Shown piece by piece: positions 12,276 through 20,068 of a stretch of 20,455 bases of DNA (the first letter of the stretch is position 1; every line of letters starts with the position of its first letter). Position numbers and translations under genes: made by a program. The notes beneath the pieces were generated by a model. The model was not told the origin of the DNA. It did no database searches and was given only the letters and a program-made list of their open reading frames with translations. The stretch spans positions 1 to 20,455 of the forward strand of contig CABUTO010000041.1 of the NCBI GenBank assembly GCA_902494535.1, given 5' to 3'. The DNA comes from an uncultured Collinsella sp. GTDB taxonomy: Bacteria > Actinomycetota > Coriobacteriia > Coriobacteriales > Coriobacteriaceae.

Positions 12276-13019
12276 CTACTCCTCCCCTCGGGCGGCGGCC
12301 AGCGCCTGGGCCAGCGTAAAGTTGCCCTCGTAGAGCGCGCGACCAGTAATGGCACCTTCAATCGCGCCCTCGCCCACCGCGGCAAGCGCACGGATATCGT
12401 CGAGCGTCGAGATACCGCCCGACGCCACGACGGGAAAGCCCGCAACCTCGGCCACATGGCGATACGCCGCCACATCGATGCCCGTCTGCATGCCATCGCG
12501 CGCGATGTCGGTATACACCAGATGCTTAAAGCCCAGCTCGGAAAGCTGCGCCACGGCGTCGTCGAGTGACACACCCGCGCCGTCACGCCAGCCGTTCACC
12601 TTGACCTGACCATCACGCGCGGCGATATCTGCCACCAGCAGCTCGCCAAAGCCGCGAGCCGCCACCTCGGCAAATCCCGGCTCGGTCACGAGCACCGTGC
12701 CTAGTGCGATGCGACGAGCACCATAGCCGGCCAGCTCGTCGATGCGCTTGAGCGAACGAACGCCGCCGCCCACGTCCACGGACAGGCCGTCGACGTCGCA
12801 GATGGCCTCGATCGCTGCTGAGTTGGCAGCACACGCGTCCTCGTCCTCGCCAAAGGCAGCGGACAAGTCGACGACGTGCACCCAGCTCGCGCCCTGCTCG
12901 GCAAACGAGCGGGCGACGGCCACGGGGTCGTCGGAATATACCTTGCAGCGGCTCCGGTCGCCGCGCTCCAAGCGCACGACCTTGCCGCCGATCAAATCGA
13001 TTGCGGGAAACAGAATCAT
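12276..13019 (-). CDS. hisA: ProFAR isomerase
   Basis: A 247-residue TIM barrel that isomerises ProFAR to PRFAR, fourth step of histidine synthesis. It opens with ILFPAIDLIGGKVVRLERGD, with catalytic Asp8, and has VDVGGGVRSLKRIDEL, RIALGTVLV, LLVADIAARDGQVKVNGW (Asp131, expected second catalytic acid), VYTDIARDGMQTGID and VVASGGIST. In actinobacteria that lack trpF this protein can be the bifunctional PriA type; neither reading is excluded here because no tryptophan gene is in view. The start overlaps the hisH stop by four bases (ATGA), with GAGGGGG upstream. Confidence 0.95.
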   Translation of the reverse strand: MILFPAIDLIGGKVVRLERGDRSRCKVYSDDPVAVARSFAEQGASWVHVVDLSAAFGEDEDACAANSAAIEAICDVDGLSVDVGGGVRSLKRIDELAGYGARRIALGTVLVTEPGFAEVAARGFGELLVADIAARDGQVKVNGWRDGAGVSLDDAVAQLSELGFKHLVYTDIARDGMQTGIDVAAYRHVAEVAGFPVVASGGISTLDDIRALAAVGEGAIEGAITGRALYEGNFTLAQALAAARGEE

Positions 13020-13717
13020 CGGCCGGCCCCCTCGACGATGCTCACGAAGTTCTTAAGAATGCGCTGGCCCAGCGCAGAGGATTTCTCGGGATGGAACTGG
13101 CAGCCCCACACATTGCCGTGGCGCACGATGCACGGAAAGCTCCGCGTGTAGTGCGTGCGCGCCAGCACATTGGCGGCATCAGCGTCGTCTGCCACCGCGT
13201 AGCTGTGGGTGAAGTACATGTTGGCACCCTCGGCAAAACCGGCGAGCAGCGGATCGGCCGCACCGGCGGGCGTCATGTGCACCTGGTCCCAACCCACGTG
13301 CGGCACCTTCAGTCGGCTCGACTCCAGGCGCGTGCACGAGCCGCGCATAATACCCAGGCCATCGACCCAGGGGCCACCGGCCTGCTCGGAGGCATCGTCG
13401 TCCGCATCCGCACGCTCGTCCGCCGGCACGCCCTCGTCGCCGCGCTCAAAAAACAGCTGAAGGCCTAGGCAGATGCCGAGCAGCGGAGTTCCGGCCGCAA
13501 CGGCGTCGAGCACCGCGTCCGCCTCGCCGCTCTCGCGCATAAAGGCAATCGCATCGTAGAACGCACCCACGCCCGGGATGACCAGGCCGTCGGCGTTACG
13601 GATCTGCTCCGGGTCGTCCGACGTGCAGGCGGCGGCACCGGCGCGCGCAAGCCCGCGCACAACGCTCGACAAGTTGCCCTTGTGGTAGTCGACCACCACG
13701 ATCTTCGGTTCGCCCAC
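13016..13717 (-). CDS. hisH: Imidazole glycerol phosphate synthase, glutaminase subunit
   Basis: A 233-residue class I glutamine amidotransferase that supplies ammonia to HisF. Motifs are IVVVDYHKGNLSSV (6-19), GLVIPGVGAFYDAI, the nucleophile elbow PLLGICLGLQLFF (78-90, Cys83), and GCQFHPEKSS with catalytic His209 and Glu211. Residues 94-115 are a strongly acidic insert (ADERADADDDASEQ) not usual for HisH. The start is taken as GTG at 13717, because GGGAGGG lies four bases upstream and the protein then begins directly at the conserved strand. The ATG at 13753 is rejected: it lies inside the hairpin at 13743-13783. It overlaps hisA by four bases. Confidence 0.93.
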   Translation of the reverse strand: MGEPKIVVVDYHKGNLSSVVRGLARAGAAACTSDDPEQIRNADGLVIPGVGAFYDAIAFMRESGEADAVLDAVAAGTPLLGICLGLQLFFERGDEGVPADERADADDDASEQAGGPWVDGLGIMRGSCTRLESSRLKVPHVGWDQVHMTPAGAADPLLAGFAEGANMYFTHSYAVADDADAANVLARTHYTRSFPCIVRHGNVWGCQFHPEKSSALGQRILKNFVSIVEGAGR

Positions 13718-13742
13718 GCGACCCTCCCTTATCTCATCATCC

Positions 13743-13783
13743 AAAACCACCACAAAGGTGCCTGTCCCCTTTGTGGTGGTTTT
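13743..13783. repeat. Perfect 16-bp hairpin between hisB and hisH
   Basis: AAAACCACCACAAAGG (13743-13758) is exactly complementary to 13768-13783, with a 9-base loop tgcctgtcc; CTTTGTGG follows again at 13787-13794. On the minus strand the stem ends in TTTTGG, which could give weak termination between hisB and hisH. The CTGTCCCC core links it to the GGGGACAG repeats at 2049-2098. Confidence 0.7.
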
Positions 13784-13797
13784 TGCCTTTGTGGCGG

Positions 13798-14385
13798 TTA
13801 CAGTGAGCCCTTGGTGCTGGGGATGCCTTGCACGCGGGGATCGAGCTCGCAGGCGCGACGCATCGTGCGGCCCACGGCCTTAAAGGCGGCCTCGATAATG
13901 TGATGCGAGTTGCCGCCCGCCAGCTCGCGCACGTGCAGTGTGAGCTTGGCATCGCGCGCAAAGGCGTAGAAGAACTCGACGGCCAGCTCGGTATCGAAGC
14001 TGCCCACGCGCTCGGTCGGCACGGGCAGCTCGCAGTAGGCCTGCCCGCGACCCGAGATGTCAACGGCGGCCATCACAAGCGTCTCGTCCATGGCGATCGC
14101 TGCATCGGCAAAGCGCGTAATGCCCGCCTTGTCGCCCAGCGCCTGACAAAACGCCTCGCCCAGCACGATGCCCGTATCCTCGACGGTATGGTGCGCGTCG
14201 ACCTCAACGTCGCCCACCGCGTGTACCGTCAAATCAAACAAACCGTGGCGGCCAAAGGCGTTGAGCATGTGGTCGAAAAACGGCACGCCGGTCGAGATAT
14301 CGCACGCACCGGTTCCATCCAGGTCGAGCTTTACGACAATATCGGTCTCCCCCGTCTTACGGGTTACCTCGGCATAGCGGCCCAT
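13798..14385 (-). CDS. hisB: Imidazoleglycerol-phosphate dehydratase (monofunctional)
   Basis: A 195-residue dehydratase converting imidazole glycerol phosphate to imidazole acetol phosphate. The two metal-binding motifs are HHTVED (65-70) and HHIIEA (161-166); STGVPFFDHMLNAFGRHGLF and the ending IPSTKGSL are typical. It lacks the N-terminal HAD phosphatase domain of the enterobacterial bifunctional HisB, so histidinol phosphatase must come from elsewhere, probably the gene at 9524-10435. Its ATG directly follows the hisC stop, and its ribosome site GGAGGAG lies within the end of hisC. Downstream, an 80-base gap with a perfect hairpin separates it from hisH. Confidence 0.97.
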   Translation of the reverse strand: MGRYAEVTRKTGETDIVVKLDLDGTGACDISTGVPFFDHMLNAFGRHGLFDLTVHAVGDVEVDAHHTVEDTGIVLGEAFCQALGDKAGITRFADAAIAMDETLVMAAVDISGRGQAYCELPVPTERVGSFDTELAVEFFYAFARDAKLTLHVRELAGGNSHHIIEAAFKAVGRTMRRACELDPRVQGIPSTKGSL

Positions 14386-15501
14386 CTACATCTCCTCCTT
14401 CACCAGCGCGGCAAACGCAGCCAGCACCTCATCATTTTCCTGCGGGGTACCCACGGTAATGCGTAGACAGTCCGCAAGCCCCGGCGCATAGCTAAAGTCG
14501 CGCACCAAAATCGAATACTCATCGCGCAGACGCTCGCGCACGCGCGTGGCATGCGGCGTGCGCACGAGCACAAAGTTCGCCGCGCTCGGCCACGCCTCCA
14601 CGGGCAGGCCCTCGGCAGCCATCGCGCGCAGAGCGGCCAGCTCGCGCTCGCGCTCAGATGCGACCTGCGCCACCACGGGCGCGTAGGCATCACGGGCACG
14701 CACGCAGGCAAGCGCGGCGGCCTGGCTCAGCACGTTGACCGAATAGATCTGGCGAATCGCCGCGAACACCTCGATGACCTCGGGCGCCGCGATCACGTAA
14801 CCCAGACGCGCACCGGCAGCGCCAAACGCCTTGGACAGCGTGTGCAAAATCACCAGGTTGGGATGCTCGGCGATAAGCCCCTGCGCCGTGGTGGCCGCGC
14901 CAAACGAATCGTCGGCAAACTCAACGTAGGCCTCGTCGACCATGACCATGCCAGGGCACGCATCGCACAGCGCCGCGACAAAATCGAGCGGAGCTACATC
15001 ACCCGTAGGATTGTTGGGCGAGGTCACGATGGCGAGGTTGCACTCGGGTGCCGCGGCAAGCACGGCTGCCTGGTCGAGCTCAAAGGTCGCCGGATCGCGC
15101 CACACGTCGCGCACCTCGGTCTGGCACAGAGACGCAAAGAAGGCATACTCGCTAAAACACGGCGGACAGTTGAGCAGGGTCCGCCCCACGCCGCCAAACG
15201 CCAGCAGGTAGTTATAGAGCAGCTCGTCGCCGCCGTTGCCCACGCAGATATTCTCGCGAGCCACGCCATGCCAAGCAGCCAGCTCGTCGCGCAGGTCGTT
15301 GGACATGGGATCGGGGTAGCGGTTGAGCGGTGTGGCAGCCAGGGCGGCGTCGACCGCCTCGCGCACGCCAGCCGGCACGGGATAGGTGTTCTCGTTGGCC
15401 GAAAGATTGATGCGCGTGGGCGTAAAGTTGGGATCGTAGGGCTCAATACCGGCCAAGTAGGGCTGGACGAGCTCCTTCATATGGGGCGTCAGCTCGGCCA
15501 T
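14386..15501 (-). CDS. hisC: Histidinol-phosphate aminotransferase
   Basis: A 371-residue PLP-dependent class I/II aminotransferase that transfers an amino group from glutamate to imidazole acetol phosphate. Motifs are INLSANENTYPVP (31-43), GNGGDELL (88-95), TSPNNPTGD (160-168), MVDEAYVEF (187-195), and the lysine loop TLSKAFGAAGARLGY (221-235, PLP Lys224), with a C-terminal LRITVGTPQEND. Start 15501 follows GAGGAGG at six bases; the frame runs open to 15567 through the end of hisD and is not used. There is a single base between the hisD stop and this ATG. Confidence 0.96.
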   Translation of the reverse strand: MAELTPHMKELVQPYLAGIEPYDPNFTPTRINLSANENTYPVPAGVREAVDAALAATPLNRYPDPMSNDLRDELAAWHGVARENICVGNGGDELLYNYLLAFGGVGRTLLNCPPCFSEYAFFASLCQTEVRDVWRDPATFELDQAAVLAAAPECNLAIVTSPNNPTGDVAPLDFVAALCDACPGMVMVDEAYVEFADDSFGAATTAQGLIAEHPNLVILHTLSKAFGAAGARLGYVIAAPEVIEVFAAIRQIYSVNVLSQAAALACVRARDAYAPVVAQVASERERELAALRAMAAEGLPVEAWPSAANFVLVRTPHATRVRERLRDEYSILVRDFSYAPGLADCLRITVGTPQENDEVLAAFAALVKEEM

Positions 15502-15502
15502 T

Positions 15503-16936
15503 TTAGGCCTCCTCGACGACCGCGCCAGCGGCACCGCCCGCCGCCGCCAGGTCCACACCCTCGACAACCGTCGCCACGGCGTCGCCCGGCCAGGCGACCT
15601 TGGTCAGGTCGGCCGCGGCCAGAGACTCGGCGCTCACGGCATCCTCGCCCTGCTCCAGCACACGGCGACGCAGTGCGGCGGAAAGCGCGTGTGCCCACAG
15701 GCCCTCGGCCTCGGCCAAACGCTGCGTAGCGGGAGCATCGGAGAGCAGGCCCTCGGGCGTATAGCAAATGACACTTGAGCGCTTGACGAACTCCTCCACC
15801 GAAAGCGGGTTGGAGAACTTGGCCGTGCCGCCGGTCGGCAGCGTGTGATTGGGGCCGGCAACGTAATCGCCGAGCGGCTCGGAGCTCCAAGCGCCCACAA
15901 AGATGGCGCCGGCGTTGCGAATGCCGCCGAGCAGGCCCATCGCGTCCTTGCAGTGCAGCTCCAGGTGCTCGGGCGCCACGGTGTTCACCGCTTCGACGGC
16001 GGCAGCCATGTCGGCGGCCACCACGATGGTGCCCTCATTGTCGAGCGAAGCGCGCGTGATCTCGGCGCGTGGCGACTGCGCTACCAGAATATCGATACCC
16101 GCCTCGACCTCACGCGCAAACCGCTCGTCGCAGGTCACCAGATAGCAGGCTGCCAGCGGATCGTGCTCGGCCTGGGCCATCAAGTCGGCCGCGACCACCA
16201 TGGGCTTGGCCGTGGCGTCAGCCAGCACGCAGACCTCGGAGGGGCCGGCGACCATGTCGATACCCACGTCGCCCGAGACAATCTGCTTGGCCGCGGCGAC
16301 AAAGGCGTTGCCCGGGCCGGTGATCTTGTCGACGCGCGGAATGGTCTCGGTACCGTACGCCAGTGCGGCCACGGCCTGGGCGCCGCCCACCATATAGATC
16401 TCGTCCACACCGCCGAGCTTTGCCGCAGCGAGCGTGTAGGGGCTGATCAGGCCGTCCCTTTGCGGCGGGGTCACCATGACCACGCGCTTGACGCCGGCAA
16501 CCTTGGCGGGAATGGCGTTCATGAGCACCGTGGAGGGATACTGCGCGCGGCCGCCCGGCACATAGATGCCGGCCGCAGCAAGCGGGGTCACCTTAACGCC
16601 GAGCATCGTGCCGTCCGGGCGCGTGGTAAACCAGCTCTGCTCGACCTCACGCTGGTGGAACTCGCGAATCTGGCGTGCAGCCTTTTCGAGCGCCGCGACA
16701 AAGGCCGGATCGAGACCTTCGAGCGCGGCATCGATCTGCTCCTGCGGCAGGCGAAAACTCTGCAGCTCAACACCGTCAAAATGCTGACAGTAATCGCGCA
16801 CCGCGGCATCGCCGTTGGCGCGCACGTTTGCCACGATATCGCGGGCGGCGTCGACGATGTTTTGCGGCAGCACGCCCTTGCGATTGAGCTGATTGGTAAC
16901 GAGGCGCTCGCCGGGAGCAAGCTTGATGGTCTTCAT
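15503..16936 (-). CDS. hisD: Histidinol dehydrogenase
   Basis: A 477-residue zinc- and NAD-dependent enzyme oxidising L-histidinol to L-histidine in two steps. Motifs are AAGIYVPGGRAQYPSTVLMN (121-140), KITGPGNAFVAAAK (204-217), IDMVAGPSEV (226-235), DLMAQAEHDP with zinc ligands Gln255 and His258, APEHLEL (321-327), and GDYVAGPNHTLPTGGTA with Asp357; His416 is the expected last ligand. The usual length is near 430, and the last 50 residues here form an Ala/Val/Glu-rich tail beyond the family core. AGGGGA precedes the ATG. The 105-base gap to the upstream hisZG gene is GC rich, with no gene or clear terminator. Confidence 0.97.
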   Translation of the reverse strand: MKTIKLAPGERLVTNQLNRKGVLPQNIVDAARDIVANVRANGDAAVRDYCQHFDGVELQSFRLPQEQIDAALEGLDPAFVAALEKAARQIREFHQREVEQSWFTTRPDGTMLGVKVTPLAAAGIYVPGGRAQYPSTVLMNAIPAKVAGVKRVVMVTPPQRDGLISPYTLAAAKLGGVDEIYMVGGAQAVAALAYGTETIPRVDKITGPGNAFVAAAKQIVSGDVGIDMVAGPSEVCVLADATAKPMVVAADLMAQAEHDPLAACYLVTCDERFAREVEAGIDILVAQSPRAEITRASLDNEGTIVVAADMAAAVEAVNTVAPEHLELHCKDAMGLLGGIRNAGAIFVGAWSSEPLGDYVAGPNHTLPTGGTAKFSNPLSVEEFVKRSSVICYTPEGLLSDAPATQRLAEAEGLWAHALSAALRRRVLEQGEDAVSAESLAAADLTKVAWPGDAVATVVEGVDLAAAGGAAGAVVEEA

Positions 16937-17041
16937 ATCGGTATCCCCTATCGGTCGAGGTTATGTTCGAAAAACGAGAGGCCGGGCGGCGGCGCCAGTC
17001 GACCCGCAGCCCAGACGTTGGGGCGCCCGTGCGTGCTCGCG

Positions 17042-18757
17042 CTATTGTGCCGAGCCCGCAACGGGCTCAAAATGCTTGTCCTTCACGGCTACCGCCAAGC
17101 GATCGGCCAGATTGCGTACGCGCGGATCCAAGCGCGCGGCACCTGGGTTGACGAAGAAGCGGGCCGTACAGTCCATGATGCGACCGGTGATGACCAGGTC
17201 GTTGTCACGCAGCGTGGCGCCCGTGGCGGTAATGTCCACGATGCGGTCGGTCATGCCGACAATGGGACCCAGCTCGATGTTGCCGTGCAGCGAAACGATG
17301 TCGGCGTTCACGCCGCGCTCGGCATACCAGGCACTCGCGATGCGCGGGTACTTAGTTGCCACGCGAAGCGACCCGCGGCGGGCATAGTTGCGCTCGGCCT
17401 GACCGGCGCGCCACGCAGGCTCCGCCTCGATAAACGTGCACAGGCCATAGCCCAGATCGACCAGCTGCAGTAGGTTGAGGTCTGCCTCGATAAGCGAATC
17501 CCAACCGCAGATGCCGCAGTCGGCACCGCCACAGCCCACAAAGGCGGGCGCGTCGCTGGGACGCACGATGACAAACTCGATATCGCCGACCGTGCCCTCG
17601 CCGGCACGTGTGTCGCGACCGCGCACAATCAGGTGACGGCCGGGGTCACGCAGCTCAGAGACATCCAGGCCCGCGGCCTCGAGCACGTCGAGCGTGTCGG
17701 CCTTAAGCGAGCCCTTGGGCACGGCGATGCGCAGCGGGCCCTCGGCGCCACGGCCCGCTGCGTGATCGCCATCGGAAGCGGCGTCCTCGGCCGAGGTGCG
17801 CGCAGCCTCCAAGCGCTCGAGCGAAAAGGCGAAGCCCGCCGCCGGCACCTCGATGCCGTCGCCAAATGCGCCGGTAAAGATGGAGTCATAGCGTCCGCCC
17901 GAACCCACCGGATCAGGCAGGCCGCCGGCATAGGCCTTAAAGACCAGGCCCGTGTAGTAATCGAAAGAGTTCATGATGGAGAAGTCGAACGACAGCACCT
18001 GGGCGTCCTCGGGAGCCAGGCCCTCGACCAGGGCACGCAGCTCGCGCGTGAGCGGCGCGACAATGCCCGCCGCCGTCAGAAGCGCATCCACGCGGTCGAG
18101 TACCTCGGCACCGCCGTGCAGACGCGGCAGCTCGCTAATGGCGGCCCTGACGGCATCGGACTCGGCGCTTGCCGCCACGCGGGCATCGAGGCCCACGAAG
18201 TCGTTGGCGTGCACGCAGCGCAGCGCCTCGGCAGCCAGCTCGCGATCCTCGCACGCCGCAAGCAGCTCTTTAAACGGACGCACGCTACCTGCGATAATGC
18301 GCGCATCGGGCAGCGCCAGCTTGCGCACCGCCTCGGCCACGAGCGAGACAATCTCGACATCGCCCGCAGTATCGCCCGCACCGATAAGCTCAAAGCCCAG
18401 CTGTGTAAACTGGCGCGAGCCGCCGGCGTTGCGCCGGCACTCACGAACCACCGGCGCCTCGTAGCGAAGGCGCAGCGGCAGATCGGCCGCGCGCATGCGG
18501 GTCGAAACCAAGCGCACGATCGGCAGCGTGTTATCGGGACGGACCACCAACAGGCGACCGTCATCATCGAAAAGCTTAAACGGCGTGTCCGCAATGCGGC
18601 CGCCTTCCTCGAGCGACCCCTTGTCCTCGAGCAGCGGCGTCTCGACCGGCAGGTAATGATGCTCCCTGAAGCAGCCCTTCACCGTCAGCGCAATCTCCTC
18701 GCGTGCCTGAGCCTCCTCGGGCAATATGTCCCGGAATCCCCACGGTGTGGCCGTCAT
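17042..18757 (-). CDS. hisZG: ATP phosphoribosyltransferase: HisZ-HisG fusion
   Basis: A 571-residue fusion joining the regulatory and catalytic parts of the enzyme that condenses ATP with PRPP, the first and feedback-controlled step. Residues 1-320 are HisZ, a catalytically dead histidyl-tRNA synthetase paralogue: GFRDILPEEA (7-16), RPDNTLPIVRL (73-83), RECRRNAGGSRQFTQLGFE (105-123), FDYYTGLVFKAYAGGL (265-280) and GSGGRYD (285-291). A 20-residue acidic linker follows (322-340). Residues 342-560 are short-form HisG: LRIAVPKGSLKADTL (342-356), VIVRPSDAP, and the PRPP loop DRIVDITATGATL (504-516). No C-terminal ACT-like regulatory domain is present, as expected for the HisZ-dependent type. Cys409, Cys414 and Cys417 form an unusual cluster in the HisG part. 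GAGGAGG precedes the ATG. It is the first gene of the his operon. Confidence 0.95.
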   Translation of the reverse strand: MTATPWGFRDILPEEAQAREEIALTVKGCFREHHYLPVETPLLEDKGSLEEGGRIADTPFKLFDDDGRLLVVRPDNTLPIVRLVSTRMRAADLPLRLRYEAPVVRECRRNAGGSRQFTQLGFELIGAGDTAGDVEIVSLVAEAVRKLALPDARIIAGSVRPFKELLAACEDRELAAEALRCVHANDFVGLDARVAASAESDAVRAAISELPRLHGGAEVLDRVDALLTAAGIVAPLTRELRALVEGLAPEDAQVLSFDFSIMNSFDYYTGLVFKAYAGGLPDPVGSGGRYDSIFTGAFGDGIEVPAAGFAFSLERLEAARTSAEDAASDGDHAAGRGAEGPLRIAVPKGSLKADTLDVLEAAGLDVSELRDPGRHLIVRGRDTRAGEGTVGDIEFVIVRPSDAPAFVGCGGADCGICGWDSLIEADLNLLQLVDLGYGLCTFIEAEPAWRAGQAERNYARRGSLRVATKYPRIASAWYAERGVNADIVSLHGNIELGPIVGMTDRIVDITATGATLRDNDLVITGRIMDCTARFFVNPGAARLDPRVRNLADRLAVAVKDKHFEPVAGSAQ

Positions 18758-18795
18758 CTGGTGAGCCTCCTCATGCTGTGTTTCATATAGAACGA

Positions 18796-18821
18796 AAGAC
18801 CGGCATAGCTCCGCCGGTCTT
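18796..18821 (-). promoter_or_regulatory. Leader hairpin upstream of the his operon
   Basis: AAGACCGGC (18796-18804) is exactly complementary to 18813-18821, with an 8-base loop. On the minus strand it is followed by TTTCGTT and lies about 40 bases before the hisZG start. It could be an attenuator in the his leader, or the terminator of the upstream frlBC-like transcript. I see no run of His codons, so a classical leader peptide is not supported. TAGTATGCT about 15 bases farther upstream is a weak -10 candidate. Confidence 0.45.
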
Positions 18822-18932
18822 CTGGGTACTTTAGCATACTAGAGTGTTTGCGGGGAGAATCGTCCTCCTCGGCTCACACCGTATTCATTTGGAAACATAG
18901 GAGAAGCGCGTCCCGCCCGCCGACCAAAAACT

Positions 18933-19099
18933 GGGATGCAGTTTCCGGTTGAGGTCCTCAGCGGAAAGTGCGTCCCGGAATTTGGGGGTGGAATGGGATG
19001 CACTTTCCGGATGGGACCGCATGCGGAAAGTGCATCCCATTCTGAAGACTCATTCCGAGACGGGCTTTCCGGTTTGGCTTCAAGCGGAAAGCCCGTCCC
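18933..19099. repeat. Three tandem 62-base hairpin units
   Basis: Three related stem-loops start at 18933, 18995 and 19057, a period of exactly 62 bases. Each reads TTTCCG, a loop of 13-14 bases, then CGGAAA, inside arms of at least 15 bases. Unit 1 arms are 18933-18947/18962-18976 (13 of 15 match). Unit 2 arms are 18991-19009/19024-19042 (19 of 19). Unit 3 arms are 19057-19071/19085-19099 (14 of 15). Arms differ between units, but pairing is kept. The 401-base gap 18758-19158 contains no gene I can support. Confidence 0.8.
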
Positions 19100-19158
19100 A
19101 TTTCTCAGAGCGCGCCAAACTAAAATTCGTCAAACGCCAACTCAGCGCCCTGCCCCAC

Positions 19159-19995
19159 TTAGGCGTCAATCGCACGACGATACTCTGCCATTACCTGCGC
19201 ATCGGCAGCTGAGGGGTCGGCGAAATAGCGCCCGTCATACGTCTCGGCCGAAACAACTCCGCGATAGCCGCGCGCCACCAGCCTATCCAGGTCGGTGCGC
19301 ATATCGCGATCGCCGTCGCCCCAGGCAAGATGCGTCGTGCCATCTGCCGCAACATCGACAAAATGCACGTGGGCGACATCATCGCCAAGCAGATCGAAAT
19401 AATCGTCGATGGTATCCCCCGCCATCGCCATGGCGCCCAAATCCAGACACGCCTTGAGTGCCGGATGATCAACCGCCTCGATCATGCGCTCCGTATCGGC
19501 CGCCGAGTTCACGATCATCGACTCAACCGGCTGTAGGGCCTCGAGCACCAGTCGCACGCCGCGCTCTCCCGCATGCTCGGCAATCGCACGCAGCATCGAG
19601 GCGCTGCGACCCCACGCGTCCTCGATCGGCTCGTTCAAAAATGCCCAGCCGCTCGAGACCATGACCTGGTCGGCTCCAAGTTCCGCCGCGATATCCACAA
19701 CGTTCTTAAAGTACGCGAGCGTGCGTGCACGCGCCTCATTCCCGCGCGCCGCGATATTCCACGGCTTGGGGTTGTTCTGTTCGGGACAAAGCCCCACAAT
19801 CCGAACCCCATACCGCTGCGACAGCTCCCGCACCTGCTCGAGCGAATCGTATCCATGGCAATCGACATACAGATGCATCGCCCCGGTCCAAAGCTCGCAA
19901 CACGTGTAGCCCGAGGCCGCTGCCGAAGAAAAGAATTCCTCAAGGTCAAAATAACGATGGCTGATATTCATAACGGCAAGCTGGGGATAGCCCAT
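19159..19995 (-). CDS. frlC: FrlC-like sugar epimerase (TIM barrel)
   Basis: A 278-residue xylose-isomerase-like TIM barrel. It matches my recollection of E. coli FrlC, the fructoselysine 3-epimerase, along its length: GYTCCELWTGAMHLYVD, VRIVGLCPEQNNPKPWNI, YFKNVVDIAAELGA, DAWGRSASML, RLVLEALQPVESMIVNSAAD, TIDDYFDLLGDDVAHVHFVD, and a GYRGVVSAETYDG end. The metal ligands expected for the fold are Glu152, Asp185, His211 and Glu251. GGAGAG lies five bases before the ATG at 19995. The upstream neighbour is a FrlB-like deglycase, which strengthens the frl assignment. Other sugar-phosphate or keto-sugar epimerase activities remain possible. Confidence 0.75.
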   Translation of the reverse strand: MGYPQLAVMNISHRYFDLEEFFSSAAASGYTCCELWTGAMHLYVDCHGYDSLEQVRELSQRYGVRIVGLCPEQNNPKPWNIAARGNEARARTLAYFKNVVDIAAELGADQVMVSSGWAFLNEPIEDAWGRSASMLRAIAEHAGERGVRLVLEALQPVESMIVNSAADTERMIEAVDHPALKACLDLGAMAMAGDTIDDYFDLLGDDVAHVHFVDVAADGTTHLAWGDGDRDMRTDLDRLVARGYRGVVSAETYDGRYFADPSAADAQVMAEYRRAIDA

Positions 19996-20016
19996 AATTA
20001 CTCTCCAACCCAAACG

Positions 20017-20045
20017 AGGCCCCGTTCCATATAGGAGCGAGGCCC
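20017..20045 (-). other. Intercistronic hairpin between the FrlB- and FrlC-like genes
   Basis: AGGCCCCGTTCC (20017-20028) pairs with GGAGCGAGGCCC (20034-20045) apart from three mismatch or wobble positions, with a five-base loop. It lies in the 73-base gap between the genes. On the minus strand only TCGTTTGGG follows, so it may dampen rather than stop transcription. Confidence 0.45.
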
Positions 20046-20068
20046 AATTACACAAACGTAATTTGCTC

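Noticed and set aside
13718..13753. ATG start for HisH at 13753
   Set aside because: It lies within the intergenic hairpin and has no ribosome site. The GTG at 13717 is preceded by GGGAGGG and matches the conserved N-terminus.
15845..17473. Plus-strand open frame of 542 codons
   Set aside because: It lies antisense to hisD and the end of hisZG, which are both clearly real, and shows no recognisable domain.
18933..19099. CRISPR array
   Set aside because: Three 62-base units are palindromic across their whole length, have no spacer-like unique segments, and no cas genes are nearby.
18758..19158. T-box, riboswitch or His-rich leader peptide upstream of the his operon
   Set aside because: I looked for a T-box consensus and for runs of His codons on the minus strand and found neither.
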